From positions 1 through 5,590 of the forward strand of contig CAKQVW010000203.1 in the NCBI GenBank assembly GCA_934277865.1: a stretch of DNA of 5,590 bases, written 5' to 3'. Source of the stretch: an uncultured Pseudobdellovibrionaceae bacterium (GTDB lineage Bacteria; Bdellovibrionota; Bdellovibrionia; Bdellovibrionales; JAMPXM01). The translations under genes and the position numbers were made by a program. How positions within the stretch are numbered: the stretch's first letter is position 1; every line of letters starts with the position of its first letter. Below are positions 4,112 through 5,590 of the stretch, one piece after another. The notes under the pieces were generated by a model, which saw nothing but the letters and a program-made list of their open reading frames with translations, was not told the DNA's origin and searched no databases.

Positions 4112-5584
4112 TTGTCCGCACCAACCAAACCAGTTCGCGTTCGCTTTGCTCCTAGTCCGACGGGTTATCTTCACGTCGGTGGCGCGAGGACGGCACTTTA
4201 CAACTTCCTCTACGCCAAACGATTTGGCGGACAGTTTATCCTTCGTGTGGAAGACACCGATCTCGAGCGTTCGACGGAAGAGTCGATGCGCATGCAGATC
4301 GAGGACTTGAAATGGTTGGGACTCGATTGGGACGAGGGCCCCAATCCGAAAGATTATTCGGATATGGGCCCGTACGGGCCGTACCGTCAGAGCCGCCGAA
4401 AAGAGATCTACATGGACTACGCCAATCGACTCTTGGAGTCGGGTCATGCGTACTATGATTTCCGCACCGATGCGGAACTCGACGCCATCAAGGACGCGTT
4501 GGTGAAGGCAGGAAAACCGCCGCAGATCGATGCGCCGGCGAATCTTGTTCCGCTGGCGGAGGCTCGCCAGCGAGTCGCGGCTGGCGAACAGGCGGCGATT
4601 CGTTTTCGTGTGAGAGAAAAACGTGACTACGTCGTGCAGGATCTCGTGCGTGGTGACGTACGTTTTCCTTCGGACATGGTGGGGGACTTCGTTTGCATTC
4701 GGTCAAACGGCATGCCGGTCTACAACTTCTGCTGCGCGATCGACGATGCGCTGATGAAGATCACTCACGTTTTCCGAGCGGAAGAACATCTCTCAAACAC
4801 ACTTCGGCAGATGATGATTTTTGAAGCCTTGGGCTTGGAGTCGCCGCGCTTTGGTCACTTGTCGTTCATTTTGGGGCCAGACAAACAAAAGCTCTCCAAA
4901 CGTCACGGGGCCACATCCTGCAATGACTTCCGATTGAAAGGGTATTTGCCGGAGGCGCTCAACAACTTCATCTTGCTCTCGGGGTGGTCGTCGCCAGATG
5001 GGCGCGAGATTTTGTCGCGCGAAGAGCAAATCAGTCTTTTCACGCATGAGCGTTTTAACTCGGCACCAGCGGTGTTTGATGAAACCAAGCTTTTGTGGAT
5101 GAACTCGATGTACCTGCGTGCGCTTCCTCACGATGAACTCTGGAAACGCATCGAGCCGTTTTTGAAAGAGGCCGGGCTTTCGATTCCACAAGCGGCCAAT
5201 GCCGAGTGGAGAGATCAAGCGCTGTCGGTGTTTAAGACCTCGATGCAGACCTTGGCGGATGCGCCAAAGCTCTTTGAGGCTTTGGATGATTCGAAGTTTG
5301 CGGTGAAGGCAGAGGCGGCCGAAGTGAAAGGCTGGCCAGAGTCGCAAAAAGTTTGGGCTGCGTGGAAGGCCGAACTGTCCAAGCACGCGTCGGACAAGAT
5401 CTCGGAAGCGGAATTTGCGGCGATGCAAGACCGCGTGAAAGAGCAGGCGGGCGTGAAGGGGAAACATCTCTTCATGCCGATTCGCGTGGCCGTGATCGGA
5501 CAACCGCATGGGACAGAACTGAAAATCCTGGTTCCACTTCTTGATAAGTCGTCGCTCATCAAGCGCGTCGACATGTGTTTATAA
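4112..5584 (+). CDS. gltX: Glutamyl-tRNA synthetase (GluRS)
   Basis: A 490-residue class I aminoacyl-tRNA synthetase that charges tRNA-Glu with glutamate using ATP in the cytoplasm. Residues 7-27 (PVRVRFAPSPTGYLHVGGART) contain the HIGH-type ATP signature HVGG at 21-24. LRVEDTDLERST and WLGLDWDEGP follow. RAEEHLSNT (222-230) and the KMSKS-type loop KLSKR (260-264) complete the Rossmann active site, and PVYNFCCAIDDALMKITHV is typical of GluRS. KLLWMN (326-331) opens the helical anticodon-binding half, which ends with KGKHLFMPIRVAVIGQPHG. Length is normal. The start is TTG 4112 behind GGAGG; the open frame extends upstream to 3971 only by reading through the terminator. The AYYDF segment (113-117) lacks the Cys pair of zinc-containing GluRS such as that of E. 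coli. GlnRS is excluded by the overall GluRS character. Whether it also charges tRNA-Gln cannot be judged here. Confidence 0.96.
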   Translation: MSAPTKPVRVRFAPSPTGYLHVGGARTALYNFLYAKRFGGQFILRVEDTDLERSTEESMRMQIEDLKWLGLDWDEGPNPKDYSDMGPYGPYRQSRRKEIYMDYANRLLESGHAYYDFRTDAELDAIKDALVKAGKPPQIDAPANLVPLAEARQRVAAGEQAAIRFRVREKRDYVVQDLVRGDVRFPSDMVGDFVCIRSNGMPVYNFCCAIDDALMKITHVFRAEEHLSNTLRQMMIFEALGLESPRFGHLSFILGPDKQKLSKRHGATSCNDFRLKGYLPEALNNFILLSGWSSPDGREILSREEQISLFTHERFNSAPAVFDETKLLWMNSMYLRALPHDELWKRIEPFLKEAGLSIPQAANAEWRDQALSVFKTSMQTLADAPKLFEALDDSKFAVKAEAAEVKGWPESQKVWAAWKAELSKHASDKISEAEFAAMQDRVKEQAGVKGKHLFMPIRVAVIGQPHGTELKILVPLLDKSSLIKRVDMCL

Positions 5585-5590
5585 GGGGAC

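Overview
The window carries four protein-coding genes, all on the + strand: the 3' end of recG (DNA branch-migration helicase), a complete secreted subtilase, a complete CarD/CdnL-type RNA polymerase-binding regulator, and a complete glutamyl-tRNA synthetase (gltX). Base composition is moderately GC-rich. A KP-43-like exported protease, together with a CarD protein that has a long lysine/alanine tail, suggests a predatory or deltaproteobacterial-type Gram-negative, possibly Bdellovibrionota. This is inference from gene character; no rRNA or other taxonomic marker is present.

Layout. 1-346: last 114 codons of recG. 347-420: short gap ending in a perfect 9-bp inverted repeat (405-427) that contains the protease start codon. 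421-2658: S8 subtilase with signal peptide, a long pro-region that looks like two tandem inhibitor-type domains, a catalytic domain with Asp293/His331/Asn431/Ser555, and a C-terminal beta-sandwich as in KP-43. 2659-3060: 402 bp without a convincing gene, holding a likely terminator (2729-2764), a dyad-rich patch (2764-2792) and probably the carD promoter and leader. 3061-3900: carD, preceded by a strong GGAGG. 3901-4111: 211 bp with nested inverted repeats, a textbook Rho-independent terminator (4025-4060) only about 50 bp ahead of gltX, and a small palindrome. 4112-5584: gltX, most likely starting at TTG behind a GGAGG. The window ends 6 bp after its stop.

The genes do not form one pathway. 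recG is a genome-maintenance gene, the protease is an exported degradative enzyme, and carD and gltX are growth/housekeeping functions (transcription initiation and translation). The carD-gltX adjacency recalls the carD-ispD-ispF-aminoacyl-tRNA synthetase neighbourhoods of other bacteria, but the terminator between them argues for separate transcription or for attenuation of gltX. I see no mobile element, CRISPR array, tRNA or rRNA. The region looks chromosomal and mostly ordinary. The most notable points are the terminator in the gltX leader, the histone-H1-like tail on CarD, and the hairpin over the protease start.
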